64,000 bases of DNA, from NCBI RefSeq assembly GCF_018333215.1, contig NZ_BORO01000006.1, positions 116,395-180,394 on the forward strand, given 5' to 3'. Of this stretch, positions 25,937 to 35,113 are shown in pieces (positions within the stretch are counted from its first letter, which is position 1; each line of letters opens with the position of its first letter). The DNA comes from Oceanobacillus sp. J11TS1 (GTDB taxonomy: Bacteria; Bacillota; Bacilli; Bacillales; Amphibacillaceae). The position numbers were made by a program, and so were the translations under genes. Under the pieces are notes generated by a model. It made no database searches, was not told the origin of the DNA, and saw only the letters and a program-made list of their open reading frames with translations.

Positions 25937-26250
25937 ACTTATTTATTACACTCGTAATAGTTCCCCTTGTATTTATAATTATCATTGGGTATTTTACTGG
26001 AAGTAAGGAATTCATATTAGGACCGAATGATGATGAACGGAAAAAATCAATAAAACAGAAATCTATCGTTCAAAGCTGGGTTACCATAATTCTTTTCTTA
26101 TTAACAAATTTTCTTATTGATTTATTTAATTTGCAAGATGAGCGTTTGTCTGATATCACCTTTATTTTTCCTGAACTTTTCTATTTAATTATTTTAGTAG
26201 TGAGCTACTTTATTTTTTTAGTAATAAATAATAAAAAAATGAGTGCATAA
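25933..26250 (+). CDS. Membrane protein paired with the XRE regulator
   Basis: 105 residues with three membrane segments (LFITLVIVPLVFIIIIGYF, VQSWVTIILFLLTNFLIDLF, LFYLIILVVSYFIFLVI) and a charged loop (GPNDDERKKSIKQKS). The ATGA overlap with the XRE gene shows translational coupling. XRE plus multi-TM pairs are common in Firmicutes; the function of this one is not known. Confidence 0.65.
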   Translation: MNLFITLVIVPLVFIIIIGYFTGSKEFILGPNDDERKKSIKQKSIVQSWVTIILFLLTNFLIDLFNLQDERLSDITFIFPELFYLIILVVSYFIFLVINNKKMSA

Positions 26251-26370
26251 TTTTTTCCTTTTGCACTAACGGGTACTTTGATGATAGTCTTAGTTGATTT
26301 AGGTGAGTAATTGCATTTAGAAAGGGATAAATAGTTGTTTTTAATTCATAAAATAGGGTATACTAATAAT

Positions 26371-26512
26371 AGAAAGACATATAATTAGAAAGACCGCAGA
26401 TGCTAGTACATCTACGGCCACAATAGACTGAACCCCATCAAGAGGGGTCAGGCGGCATCAGGAAAATAATCCCTCGCTTACCTGCTAAAGTTCATGAGGG
26501 GTTATTTTTTCT
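26371..26512 (+). ncRNA. Type I antitoxin RNA (RatA-like), antisense to the toxin 3' end
   Basis: Promoter boxes TTGTTT (26335-26340) and TATACT (26359-26364), spacing 18, point to a start near 26371. The RNA folds into hairpins (CCGCAGATG/CATCTACGG; CCCC/GGGG near 26430) and ends in a terminator formed by AATCCCTC and GAGGGGTT before TTATTTTTTC. Its last part overlaps the 3' end of the toxin mRNA on the other strand, as in txpA/RatA. Confidence 0.65.
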
Positions 26513-26588
26513 GGTTTTTATCAGCCATAATGAACGCTATTAACATCCCAAAGGATATCATTAGCGTCAACGAGCTTTCTAAATCCAT
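26502..26588 (-). CDS. Holin-like type I toxin peptide (28 residues)
   Basis: The peptide reads MDLESSLTLMISFGMLIAFI followed by MADKNQKK: one membrane helix and a basic tail, as in TxpA/BsrG-like 'putative holin-like toxin' peptides. The ribosome binding site AAAGGAGGGAGGTG is exceptionally strong, 5-6 nt before ATG 26588. TATAAT (26690-26695, minus strand) would start the mRNA near 26683. The 5' leader AACCCCTCATG (26655-26665 on the plus strand) is complementary to the 3' region at 26493-26503, which could hide the ribosome binding site in a long-range fold. An antisense RNA overlaps its 3' end. Confidence 0.75.
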   Translation of the reverse strand: MDLESSLTLMISFGMLIAFIMADKNQKK

Positions 26589-27025
26589 TGGCGTCACCTC
26601 CCTCCTTTGGAAGTCTCCAGTCAAAGACTACCAACAGGATGAAAATGCCACCTTAACCCCTCATGTGAAGTCATTCTATTGTTGCATTTATTATAACATA
26701 AAGTTAAGTAGCCCAGTTAGAGGATCCTTATCTATAGTCGTCATTAATATGTTTTTAAAAAACTCCCTCCATGTAGAGACGATAATGTTGCTATGTCGCC
26801 AAACTTCGTAGAAATCCTTCATTTCAAGGCGTTTTACAAGCATTCTTACTTTGAGATAAATGGTGAAAATGGCAGAAAAAAAGTGATAAAAAAACACATT
26901 CATGTTGGTGTGAGGAGACATGTAAAAAATTAATATTTTAGTTTAATATTGATACTTACTTTTAGGCGTTCAAACAAATTGAGCGTCTTTTATTATTTCA
27001 AAATTGGAAATTATTTTTTATCCTA
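26589..27025. other. Toxin leader and gene-free stretch
   Basis: Holds the 5' untranslated leader and promoter of the type I toxin (to about 26715). Beyond that, frames are open on both strands for 60-70 codons around 26700-26930, but they have no ribosome binding site or recognisable product. I see no supported gene. Confidence 0.5.
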
Positions 27026-27047
27026 TATTCAAATATATATTTGAATA
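27026..27047. promoter_or_regulatory. CadC-type operator
   Basis: A perfect 22-bp palindrome TATTCAAATATATATTTGAA plus TA, containing TCAAATA-n-TATTTGA. This matches the known cadO pattern of plasmid pI258. It lies 53 bp before cadC, so CadC should repress cadCA from here until Cd, Pb or Zn binds. Confidence 0.8.
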
Positions 27048-27100
27048 TATAGAGGAAATAAGATACCATATAATCAAATGAATATTAGAATGAAAATGGA

Positions 27101-27478
27101 GTGATGGAATTGGCTAAAAAAGACATGTGTGAAGTTTATTGTTATGACGAGGAAAAAGTCAATCGTATACAAAAAGAACTACAAAAAGAAGATTTATCTT
27201 ACGTTTCCCAATTATTCAAAATACTCGCAGATGAAAATCGAACAAAAATTTCCTATGCATTGTGTATAGATGATGAGCTATGTGTATGTGATATAGCCAA
27301 TATCATTGGTTCCTCTGTAGCAACTGCCTCCCATCATTTAAGGACACTTCATAAACAAAAAATTGTGAAGTACAGAAAAGAAGGTAAACTTGCTTTTTAT
27401 TCATTGGATGATGAACATATTAAGCAATTAATTTCGATTACGTTAGCCCATCAAAAAGAGGTGAAAGCAAATGTCTGA
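27101..27478 (+). CDS. cadC: CadC, ArsR/SmtB-type metal-responsive repressor
   Basis: 125 residues. Winged HTH with [28 protein letters not shown]. The Cd/Pb/Zn-binding cysteines of CadC are present: C10 and C14 at the N-terminus and C61 and C63 in the recognition region. GTG 27101 is possible; the ATG or TTG just after GGAG (27104, 27110) are alternatives that keep all four Cys. Its end overlaps cadA by 8 nt, giving a cadCA operon under the palindrome at 27026-27047. Confidence 0.9.
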   Translation: MMELAKKDMCEVYCYDEEKVNRIQKELQKEDLSYVSQLFKILADENRTKISYALCIDDELCVCDIANIIGSSVATASHHLRTLHKQKIVKYRKEGKLAFYSLDDEHIKQLISITLAHQKEVKANV

Positions 27479-29612
27479 ATCACTCACAAAAGAAGAAATG
27501 AAAGCTTACCGTGTTCAAGGATTTAGTTGTGCAGGTTGTGCAAAAACTTTTGAAAATAACGTAAAAAAATTACAAGGGGTGGAAGACGCTGAAGTAAATT
27601 TTGGAGCGTCAAAAGTTTATGTTAAAGGGGATATAACTATTGAGGAACTTGAAAAAGCAGGATCATTTGAGAATTTAAAGGTGCGAGATGAAAAAGAACA
27701 AAAGATAGTACATGAACCTTTTTGGAAGCAAAAAGAAAATATAAAAGTCTATATTTCAGCAATATTGCTTTTAGTAAGTTGGTTTTTAGGAAAACAATTA
27801 GGAGAAGAGCACTCTCTTCCGACTATTGGGTATGCAGTATCTATTTTAATTGGCGGCTACACGCTCTTTATTAAAGGTTTTAGAAATCTTAGTAGATTAC
27901 AATTCGATATGAATACGCTTATGACTATCGCGATTATCGGTGCAGCCATCATTGGTGAATGGATGGAAGGAGCGACGGTTGTTATCCTTTTTGCTATTAG
28001 TGAAGCATTGGAACGTTACTCCATGGATAAGGCCCGACAATCCATCGAGTCATTAATGGATATTGCGCCGAAAGAAGCCTTGATTCGTCGAGGCAATGAA
28101 GAAATGAGTATCCATGTGGATGATATTCAAGTTGGCGACATTATGATTGTAAAGTCTGGTCAAAAATTGGCAATGGATGGCATAGTGTTGAAAGGAATGT
28201 CCACTATAAATCAAGCTGCCATTACAGGTGAAAGTGTTCCGGTTGCAAAGGCAGTAGACGACGAAGTATTTGCCGGAACATTAAATGAAGAAGGTTTGCT
28301 TGAGGTTAGAGTCACCAAGCGAGTGGAAGATACCACACTTTCAAAAATCATTCATCTTGTAGAAGAAGCTCAAGCAGAACGCGCACCTTCTCAGGCATTC
28401 GTTGATAAATTTGCTAAATACTATACACCTACTATTGTGATTTTAGCTATGTTGATTGCTGTTATCCCTCCATTAGTTATTGCTGGGGATTGGAGTACAT
28501 GGGTTTACCAAGGTTTAGCTGTACTCGTAGTTGGTTGTCCTTGTGCTCTTGTTGTTTCTACTCCCGTTGCTGTAGTGACCGCCATTGGAAATGCTGCAAA
28601 AAATGGTGTACTAATTAAGGGTGGTGTCTATTTAGAAGAGACTGGAAACCTTAAAGCCATTGCTTTTGACAAAACAGGAACCTTGACAAAAGGGATTCCC
28701 GTTGTCACAGACATTGTAACGTATAGTGGAAGTGAAGATGAATTAATGACGATTACAGCAGCAATTGAAAAAGGATCACAACACCCTCTTGCTTCCGCTA
28801 TTATAAGAAAGGCGGAGGAAAACAGATTACATTTCAATGATGTATCTATGGAAGAATTTCAATCTATAACAGGAAAAGGCGTCAAAGCACAGATAAATAA
28901 TAAAACATATTATGTTGGAAGCCCAAGTCTTTTTGAAGAACTGCACAATCAAATAAGAAGTGATCAAAAAGAAAAAATTATCCATTTACAAACTGCAGGA
29001 AAAACGGTCATGGTTTTAGGGACGCAAACAGAAATACTTGCATTAATTGCTGTAGCAGATGAAATAAGGGAGACATCCAAAGAAGTTATCAATCAATTAA
29101 ATCATCTTGGAATAGAAACAGTCATGTTGACAGGTGATAATCAACGAACTGCAAAAGCCATTGGACAACAAGTTGGGGTTGTCGATGTTGAAGCTGATTT
29201 ACTGCCAGAAGATAAGTTGACTTTTATTAAAGAACTTCGAAGAGAACATAAAAATGTCGCCATGGTTGGGGACGGTGTGAATGACGCTCCAGCACTGGCA
29301 GCTTCTACAGTTGGAGTAGCTATGGGTGGTGCAGGAACTGATACAGCACTAGAAACAGCAGATATTGCTCTTATGTCTGATGATTTAAATAAGTTACCTT
29401 ATACTGTTCAATTAAGTCGAAAAGCATTGACGATTATCAAACAGAATATTACTTTTTCTTTGGGGATTAAAGCTGTTGCATTATTGTTAGTTGTACCTGG
29501 TTGGTTAACACTCTGGATAGCGATATTCGCAGATATGGGAGCTACATTACTTGTAACATTAAACAGTTTACGGTTACTGAGGATAAAAGATAAAAAATCA
29601 AATTTAAATTAA
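27471..29612 (+). CDS. cadA: CadA, heavy-metal (Cd/Zn/Pb) exporting P1B-type ATPase
   Basis: 713 residues, membrane. N-terminal metal-binding domain with GFSCAGC (C20, C23), eight-helix P1B core, TGES (phosphatase) motif, CPC metal site at 356-358 (VVGCPCALV), phosphorylated D400 in [17 protein letters not shown] and [12 protein letters not shown] hinge. These identify a Zn/Cd/Pb efflux pump. Its ribosome binding site GAGGTG lies inside cadC. Full length for the family. Confidence 0.92.
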   Translation: MSESLTKEEMKAYRVQGFSCAGCAKTFENNVKKLQGVEDAEVNFGASKVYVKGDITIEELEKAGSFENLKVRDEKEQKIVHEPFWKQKENIKVYISAILLLVSWFLGKQLGEEHSLPTIGYAVSILIGGYTLFIKGFRNLSRLQFDMNTLMTIAIIGAAIIGEWMEGATVVILFAISEALERYSMDKARQSIESLMDIAPKEALIRRGNEEMSIHVDDIQVGDIMIVKSGQKLAMDGIVLKGMSTINQAAITGESVPVAKAVDDEVFAGTLNEEGLLEVRVTKRVEDTTLSKIIHLVEEAQAERAPSQAFVDKFAKYYTPTIVILAMLIAVIPPLVIAGDWSTWVYQGLAVLVVGCPCALVVSTPVAVVTAIGNAAKNGVLIKGGVYLEETGNLKAIAFDKTGTLTKGIPVVTDIVTYSGSEDELMTITAAIEKGSQHPLASAIIRKAEENRLHFNDVSMEEFQSITGKGVKAQINNKTYYVGSPSLFEELHNQIRSDQKEKIIHLQTAGKTVMVLGTQTEILALIAVADEIRETSKEVINQLNHLGIETVMLTGDNQRTAKAIGQQVGVVDVEADLLPEDKLTFIKELRREHKNVAMVGDGVNDAPALAASTVGVAMGGAGTDTALETADIALMSDDLNKLPYTVQLSRKALTIIKQNITFSLGIKAVALLLVVPGWLTLWIAIFADMGATLLVTLNSLRLLRIKDKKSNLN

Positions 29613-29869
29613 AAATATCGATATTCACATTTGAAACGCTGTTACAATCAGGCAAAAAGCACCAAGCAGTTGGGGTAGTAACGGATTGGCGAGGAAAAAG
29701 TATTAGGAACGTGTAGATGTACGAAATTCATTACTCCTGCCCTTATAAAGCAGGGGAGGATCTATATAAGCAGATTCGTGAAGAGGTTTCCTTTATAGCA
29801 CATTGTATTCTTGTAAAGGGATAATGAAATTTTATTTAGCTAACAAAGCAGTATAGATCAAAAAAGATA
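29613..29869. other. Gene-free stretch after cadA
   Basis: An in-frame piece after cadA (about 29620-29716) reads as a coherent peptide (FETLLQSGKKHQAVGVVTDW) without a start, probably a remnant of a gene. CTCCTGC ... GCAGGGGAG (about 29730-29760) forms a hairpin without a T-run. Nothing else is supported. Confidence 0.35.
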
Positions 29870-29898
29870 TTGATAACTACATCGAAATATGATACATT
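29870..29898 (+). promoter_or_regulatory. Promoter of the His-leader/hisS transcript
   Basis: -35 TTGATA (29870-29875), 17 bp, -10 TACATT (29893-29898). The transcript would begin near 29905, six nt before the leader peptide's ribosome binding site GAGGTG. The -10 box is imperfect, so the call is moderate. Confidence 0.45.
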
Positions 29899-29923
29899 AA
29901 GTGGAAATTAGAGGTGAGTATTT

Positions 29924-29983
29924 ATGCGTTTATTTAATAAGACAATTAACTCGTTCTCACAACTACATCATCATATCAAGTAG
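29924..29983 (+). CDS. hisL-like: His leader peptide (19 residues, three His codons)
   Basis: MRLFNKTINSFSQLHHHIK, encoded from ATG 29924 with GAGGTG 7 nt upstream. The CAT CAT CAT run is at 29966-29974 and the stop TAG at 29981-29983, which begins the first arm of the downstream RNA structure. A ribosome short of His-tRNA would stall on the His codons and cover that arm. This is a sensor peptide, not a functional product. No similar His leader for a Firmicute hisS is known to me. Confidence 0.8.
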   Translation: MRLFNKTINSFSQLHHHIK

Positions 29984-30083
29984 CCTTGCTATTCGATTTT
30001 TTAAAATCGCAAATAGGAAGGCTATTTATCATTAAACCGTATTTGATTAAGTTCAACCCTTAAATCAAGTGCGGTTTTTTATT
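29981..30083 (+). promoter_or_regulatory. Ribosome-mediated histidine attenuator of hisS copy 2
   Basis: Segment 1 (TAGCCTTGCTATT, 29981-29993) pairs with segment 2 (AATAGGAAGGCTA, 30012-30024; one G-G mismatch), extended by CGATTTT/AAAATCG. Segment 3 (ACCGTATTTGATT, 30036-30048) pairs with segment 4 (AATCAAGTGCGGT, 30063-30075) and a T6 run: a terminator. Segment 2 (AATCGCAAATAGG) can also pair with segment 3 (about 11 pairs with bulges): an antiterminator. Stalling at the His codons would mask segment 1, free segment 2 to hold segment 3 and let transcription enter hisS. Confidence 0.75.
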
Positions 30084-30110
30084 ATTATAAAAAAATTGGA
30101 GGAAAAGAAA

Positions 30111-31394
30111 ATGAAGAAAATGGATTATCAAAATGTAAAGGGTACTCAAGATTACTTACCGAATGCTGAGGAAGTAAGAAGAAACATTAGAAGAACTTTG
30201 GAGGACGTATTCATCCAATACGGTTGTAAACCACTGGAAACACCTATATTAAATTATACAGAATTACTAGCTTCTAAATATGGTGGTGGAGCTGAAATAT
30301 TAGAAGAAATGTATACATTAACTGATCGAGGCGAAAGGGATTTAGCTTTAAGATATGACCTTACTATACCATTTGCAAAAGTTGTTGCAATGAACCCTAC
30401 ACTTAAAATGCCTTTTAAGCGATATGAAATAGGTAAAGTCTTTAGGGATGGACCAATTAAAACAGGAAGGTTTCGAGAATTCACACAATGTGATGTTGAT
30501 ATTGTAGGTGTGGATTCACAAATAGCCGAAGCTGAATTAATGGTTATGGCATTGGATGCCTTTAGGAAACTTGATATACAGGTAACAATCCAATACAACA
30601 ATCGAAAATTACTAACTGGAATGCTTGAAGTGTTTGGAACAGAATCTGAAAAAATCAATAAGGTTGTTTTAATTCTAGATAAACTTGAAAAAGCCGGATT
30701 AGAAGCCGTTGTTTCTGAGCTCAACGATCAAGGATTATCAAATTCAACAATTACTTTAATCAAGCAGTTTTTAACTGATGATGGGAATTCAAGTTTTAGC
30801 TATTTTGAAACTTTTGCTGAACAAAATGAAGAGGCAAGGCAAGGTTTAAATGAATTAAAAGAGTTAGAATCATATCTTGAATTTCTAAGTGTTAATAATC
30901 AGTGCGTATTTAATCCTTTTTTAGCAAGAGGATTAGAGATATACACGGGTACTATTTATGAAATATTCTTATCTGACCAATCTATTAAATCAAGTATTGG
31001 GAGCGGCGGAAGATATGATAATGCAATTGGTGGGTTGATAGGTACAAACGAAAACTTTTCAACAGTAGGAATATCATTCGGCTTAGATGTGATTTATACG
31101 GCTATGATTACATCTGAGAAAGAATTAAAAGAGAATAAGAATGTAGATTACTTTATTGTTCCATTAGGTACTCTAAAGGAATCTTTATTGGTGGCAAATT
31201 ATTTAAGAAATAAAGGCTATAAGGTCGAATTAGAAATGAGTAACAAAAAATTAGGAAAAGCCCTTGATAAAGCAAACAAAGAGAAAATTCGTAGGGTTAT
31301 TATTATTGGAGAGGATGAGGTCAAAAATAATCAATTTAAAGTAAAAGATATGATTTCAGGTGATGAATGGATTGAATCATATCAGTTTAAATGA
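30111..31394 (+). CDS. hisS: Histidyl-tRNA synthetase, second type, copy 2 (with intact His attenuator)
   Basis: 427 residues, same class II HisRS as at 17425 with the substitutions EEV for EGI, S for R, N for D in GGRYDNA, E for K, and a C-terminus cut to SYQFK. All motifs are kept (LRYDLT, KVFRDGPIKTGRFREF, RGLEIYTG, GSGGRYD). ATG 30111 lies 8 nt after TTGGAGG, directly behind the terminator of the His attenuator, so its expression should rise when charged tRNA-His is scarce. The eukaryote/archaea-like motif type suggests an acquired, possibly inhibitor-tolerant enzyme. Confidence 0.9.
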   Translation: MKKMDYQNVKGTQDYLPNAEEVRRNIRRTLEDVFIQYGCKPLETPILNYTELLASKYGGGAEILEEMYTLTDRGERDLALRYDLTIPFAKVVAMNPTLKMPFKRYEIGKVFRDGPIKTGRFREFTQCDVDIVGVDSQIAEAELMVMALDAFRKLDIQVTIQYNNRKLLTGMLEVFGTESEKINKVVLILDKLEKAGLEAVVSELNDQGLSNSTITLIKQFLTDDGNSSFSYFETFAEQNEEARQGLNELKELESYLEFLSVNNQCVFNPFLARGLEIYTGTIYEIFLSDQSIKSSIGSGGRYDNAIGGLIGTNENFSTVGISFGLDVIYTAMITSEKELKENKNVDYFIVPLGTLKESLLVANYLRNKGYKVELEMSNKKLGKALDKANKEKIRRVIIIGEDEVKNNQFKVKDMISGDEWIESYQFK

Positions 31395-31900
31395 TATAAC
31401 AAATCCCTATTGTAATTAAGGGTCTGTTACTGAAGATAAAGTAGAATAGATTTTTTAATACCATAAAAATTCAGTGTATTAGATTAATCTGACAAATAGA
31501 CTAAGTGTATTATGTTGAAGTGGTAGTCTTGCTGTCGAGAGTGGGAGAGTAAAGGGGTGACAAAAGGCACTGAATGGTATGCTGCTTTTAGAATGATTCA
31601 GAAATAAAAAATAACCATCATATTAATGACCGTTATTTTTTATGGAAGTAAATAGCGAATTAGATTAAGACAGAATTATCAACAGAACACTGCAGGATAA
31701 GTAAAAGACGGGCTATTACAAATTGTTCTTTTTTCATCTGGTTGTGCCATTCATATATTTTTCACCTAATCAATTTCTATTATTATATATTTCCGTTAAA
31801 ATAGCATTGTTAGGACAAATTATCACAGAATCAACTCTTAGTACTGGACTGGATAAAAAATTACTGCTTAGGGAAGATTTGTTAGAGGAGGATATTTTAT
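31395..31900. other. Gene-free stretch with a terminator
   Basis: AAAAATAAC and GTTATTTTTT at about 31605-31642 make a terminator that could end the hisS transcript or work on both strands. Short coherent fragments occur (for example near 31715-31765) but no start or family. The last 20 nt hold AGAGGAGG, the ribosome binding site of the next gene. Confidence 0.45.
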
Positions 31901-32515
31901 ATGTTTAAAAAAATTGCTAGTGATGCATTAGGATTGAGTGATATTGGTAAAATTATTCAACCAGAAGATTTTGATAAAACGGAATCAGATGACTATGTTT
32001 TACATGAAGAAGGGGAACGAATTCATTTTCTAATTAAATCAAAATCAGATGAATACTGTTTTACAAATCGTGCATTAATCCACTTAGATGGAGAAAAGGC
32101 ATCGAGCAGTAAGCGAAATATTTATCGGTATGATTACTACTGTCATCCCATTCAAAATGTTACAGTAGAAACGGCTGGTACGATTGATTTGGACCTTGAA
32201 ATAAAATTTACGATTGGTGGACAAGTTATTTCCGTAGATATTGAAAAAAAGGAAGATGAAGCAATTGCGGATTTATATAAATCGCTAGTTACTATTTCAC
32301 ATATTCAAGATAGCGAGGCAAGAATCAAAGGATATGCGAAAGACAGTCTTGAACTATCTAAAAACTTATTCACGGATAATCGTTTTCAAGAGGGAACTAT
32401 TTCCAATGAATTTGAAAAAGCAACAAAATTTGCTTTTGATTGGTTGGGTACAACCTATAATGAAAATACAAGAAAAGATTTTGGTGATGTCTTTAATAAG
32501 TATATTCAAAATTAA
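31901..32515 (+). CDS. yvbH: PH-domain protein, YvbH family
   Basis: 204 residues. The start MFKKIASDALGLSDIGKII and the following DDYVLHEEGERIHFLIKSKSDEYCFTN closely match B. subtilis YvbH as I remember it, a bacterial PH-domain (bPH) protein. The C-terminal part is helical (NEFEKATKFAFDWL, KDFGDVFNKYI). No signal peptide or membrane segment, so it is cytosolic. Biological role not established. ATG 31901 follows AGAGGAGG. Confidence 0.8.
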   Translation: MFKKIASDALGLSDIGKIIQPEDFDKTESDDYVLHEEGERIHFLIKSKSDEYCFTNRALIHLDGEKASSSKRNIYRYDYYCHPIQNVTVETAGTIDLDLEIKFTIGGQVISVDIEKKEDEAIADLYKSLVTISHIQDSEARIKGYAKDSLELSKNLFTDNRFQEGTISNEFEKATKFAFDWLGTTYNENTRKDFGDVFNKYIQN

Positions 32516-32679
32516 TAAGAATTAATGAAGGAAAGGCGTCTCTTATTATATAGTGCAACAGATCGTCTTTAATTAAGTGGTTATTTGATTGGATGATAAT
32601 AAAGCAGAATAAAAACAAGTACATTGTGGAAGATAATAGAACAGGTGATACGAATAATTAGAAGTAAGGAGAGTGCTAA

Positions 32680-33114
32680 ATGATGCATGGTGTAGAATTT
32701 GATTTTGTTGTAAAAGATAGCAAAGCTGCGCTGGAACAGTATAAATCTATTTTTGATATAGAAGTAGTAGAACAAACAGATTTTAAAGTAGGCAATAACG
32801 AAGCGGTATTCAATATTTATGGTACGCGTTTCCATATGCTTGATGAGAATCCCGAATACCAACTATTTGCACCGAAAGAAGGAGTTCCGCAATCATTTTG
32901 GTTTAATATTGTGGTTCCGAACATTCAAGAAATATACGAAAAAGCGATGGCCGCTAATGCTACGGAAATTCAGCCTGTAACAAGAATGGAAGAAATGGGC
33001 ATCTCAAATGCCATGTTTGCTGATAGTTACGGATATGTATGGATGTTACATGAGATTCACCGCGAAGTATCTTTTGAAGAGCGCATTGACATTTTGAGTA
33101 AAGACTTTGAATAA
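32680..33114 (+). CDS. VOC/PhnB-like glyoxalase-fold protein
   Basis: 144 residues with two beta-alpha-beta-beta-beta modules: GVEFDFVVKDSKAALEQYKSIFDIEVVE and FWFNIVVPNIQEIYEKAMAANATEI, ending in FADSYGYVWMLHEI. This is the pattern of PhnB-type vicinal-oxygen-chelate proteins. Metal ligands are not all obvious, so it may bind rather than convert a substrate. ATG 32680 or 32683 follows AAGGAGAG. Confidence 0.75.
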   Translation: MMHGVEFDFVVKDSKAALEQYKSIFDIEVVEQTDFKVGNNEAVFNIYGTRFHMLDENPEYQLFAPKEGVPQSFWFNIVVPNIQEIYEKAMAANATEIQPVTRMEEMGISNAMFADSYGYVWMLHEIHREVSFEERIDILSKDFE

Positions 33115-33507
33115 ATGGATATGATGATATTTTTAGGGACTCCAATTAAAATGTCATCAGCGTCCTCTGAAATCTTTAGGATAAGCCAATAAATGAAAAA
33201 AAGAAAGGCGTTTCTAATTCCTTCATGGAAGATAGGGACGTTTTTTTATATTGGTTGACCGTTACTTTACCGCCGATTATTGTTCTCCATATGTATTTGA
33301 TTGTACTTTTAGCTCTGGCAGAAATGGATTCTTTTTTTTATTTAATGCATAGCAATTAAACTGAATCACTTGTGAGGTAAGCATTGGTAGGTTATTAAAA
33401 AATTTCTGTGAATAACCAGGGGGAATTAAGGTTATTTTGTATTATTGGATATAATTAATGCAATGCTAGTGATATTCATTAAATAAAAAGTTTAAGGAGA
33501 ATATAAC
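33115..33507. other. Gene-free stretch with a terminator
   Basis: GGCGTTTCTAATTCC ... GGAAGATAGGGACG followed by TTTTTTTA (about 33207-33248) is a terminator for the VOC gene. A short hydrophobic fragment without a start follows (33255-33360). The remainder is AT-rich upstream sequence of the FRG gene. Confidence 0.5.
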
Positions 33508-34293
33508 ATGAGCAGTACAATTAAAGCAAAAAGTTGGATACATATTCAAGAGATTTTATTTAGTTTTGAGAAAGGAGCTGAGCATGGAAGGTATAGATCA
33601 TCCTTAGCATATCGTGGAGTAGATGAAGCTAGTTTTGAATTAAAAACTAGCTTAATGAGATTAAATAACCTTAGAGCTGAAAATCATTTATTAAGGAACT
33701 TTAAGAAATATGCTAACACAATGTTGAAAGATAATGATAATATTTGGGAGTTATTAGCAGTAGCTCAGCATTATGGCTTGCCAACGCGGTTATTGGATTG
33801 GTCTTTTTCTCCATATGTTGCACTGCATTTTGCAACTTCTGATGTTAGTAAGTTCGATAAGGATGGAGCAATATGGTGTATGGATATGGTAAAAGTTAGA
33901 ACATTATTACCTGGGAAATTGAAGAAGATTATAGATGATGAAGGTTCTTTTGTGTTTACAGTAGATTTATTAAAAGATTTTACGCTTGATGAATTTGATA
34001 ACCTGAATAATGGTAAAGACTTTGTTATTTTTTTAGAACCGCCTTCGATTGATAAAAGAATTGTCAATCAATATGCAATGTTTACAATAATGTCTAACCC
34101 AGATAAAAATCTAGATGATTTATTTCAAGAGCATAACGATGATATTTACACAAAGATTGTTATTCCTAAAGAATTGAAATGGGAAATTCGAGATAAACTA
34201 GATCAAGCGAATATTAGCGAACGTATGATTTTTCCAGGGTTGGAAGGCGTCAGTGCATGGTTAAAAAGATATTATACTAATATAAATAATTGA
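33508..34293 (+). CDS. FRG-domain protein
   Basis: 261 residues. The FRG hallmark residues are present: AYRGVDEASFELKTSLMRL near 29-47 and ELLAVAQHYGLPTRLLDWSFSPYVALHFA near 80-108. FRG domains are found in phage-related and toxin or defence contexts; their activity is not established. It is the only domain here, with a C-terminal region (FPGLEGVSAWLKRYY) typical of the stand-alone form. ATG 33508 follows AAGGAG. Confidence 0.8.
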   Translation: MSSTIKAKSWIHIQEILFSFEKGAEHGRYRSSLAYRGVDEASFELKTSLMRLNNLRAENHLLRNFKKYANTMLKDNDNIWELLAVAQHYGLPTRLLDWSFSPYVALHFATSDVSKFDKDGAIWCMDMVKVRTLLPGKLKKIIDDEGSFVFTVDLLKDFTLDEFDNLNNGKDFVIFLEPPSIDKRIVNQYAMFTIMSNPDKNLDDLFQEHNDDIYTKIVIPKELKWEIRDKLDQANISERMIFPGLEGVSAWLKRYYTNINN

Positions 34294-34341
34294 AAATAAT
34301 TACGAATAAACTTTGGTGATGCTACTACATCAATTTTTATA

Positions 34342-34470
34342 GTGTACCACGACAGCGTTTACCACATGTGAAGAAGGCAGCGCTACTTTCTTCACAAGAA
34401 TCTACCTTTCCGGTCTACGGTAAAAACCCTGTCACTAGAACATATAAGCGGGCAAAAACTAAAGATTGAT
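34342..34470 (+). pseudogene. C-terminal remnant of an unknown gene
   Basis: A start-less frame of about 40 codons reads SVPRQRLPHVKKAALLSSQE and continues STFPVYGKNPVTRTYKRAK before a TGA near 34470. It is coherent and Lys-rich but has no start or family. It lies between the FRG and acetyltransferase genes. Confidence 0.3.
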
Positions 34471-34551
34471 ATTAATGTTTGTTAAGGTTATCTTGAAATC
34501 GAGATAATGTTTTGGTGTGGTTGTATTCAAATTACAATTGGGGGTATATGG

Positions 34552-35004
34552 ATGGAGAATAATATTGTAGCTTATAAAAAATTGCAAGCTGGAGATGATT
34601 CGGAATTCTCCGAGTTGGTGTTATTGTTTAACAAGGTGTTTCAGTCTCCGAATTATGTGAATTCTTTAAACGTCAAGCGTCTTTTGAATAACCCTAACTT
34701 TGTATGCTTTGTGGCTTATATTGATAACAAGATTGTAGGAGGGTTAACCGCATATGAATTGGAGATGTATGATCAAGAGGGATCTACGATGTATATATAC
34801 GATTTGGCGGTCAGTGAAGACTATCAGCGTAATGGAATTGGAAGTAGGCTAGTTAATGAGATAATGGATTATTGTAGAGCAAAAAAGATAAAGGATATGT
34901 TTGTTCAAGCTGATGAAGTTGATCGACATGCTATTCAATTCTATAAGAGGATCGGAGGAGAACAATCCAAAACATTTCACTTTTCTTTTAAGACATTCGA
35001 TTAA
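34552..35004 (+). CDS. GNAT acetyltransferase, AAC(3)-I-like
   Basis: 150 residues. The acetyl-CoA loop is EDYQRNGIGSRLVNE. The preceding MYIYDLAVS and following MFVQADEVDRHAIQFYKRIGG match the aminoglycoside 3-N-acetyltransferase AAC(3)-I subgroup (YIYDLAVS...R-R-GI and VQAD...A..Y..G). It may acetylate aminoglycosides or a related amine, but the substrate cannot be read from sequence. ATG 34552 lies 8 nt after GGGG. It ends just where duplicated DNA with methyltransferase copy 2 begins. Confidence 0.75.
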   Translation: MENNIVAYKKLQAGDDSEFSELVLLFNKVFQSPNYVNSLNVKRLLNNPNFVCFVAYIDNKIVGGLTAYELEMYDQEGSTMYIYDLAVSEDYQRNGIGSRLVNEIMDYCRAKKIKDMFVQADEVDRHAIQFYKRIGGEQSKTFHFSFKTFD

Positions 35005-35066
35005 ACCATAATACGTTGGTTTGTAACATAACGGTAGGAGCGGGACTTAAAGATTAATTAATAAAA

Positions 35067-35099
35067 AGCCGTCCAGACACTAGTGCGTGATTGGACGGC
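35067..35099 (-). terminator. Terminator of methyltransferase copy 2
   Basis: AGCCGTCCA and TGGACGGC arms around ACACTAGTGCGTGAT, followed on the minus strand by TTTTTATTAA. Same structure as at 18774-18811. Confidence 0.75.
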
Positions 35100-35113
35100 A
35101 ACTTTACGGGAAG

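Noticed and set aside
26691-26921. 76-codon minus-strand frame before the toxin gene
   Set aside because: No ribosome binding site or family; overlaps the probable toxin promoter.
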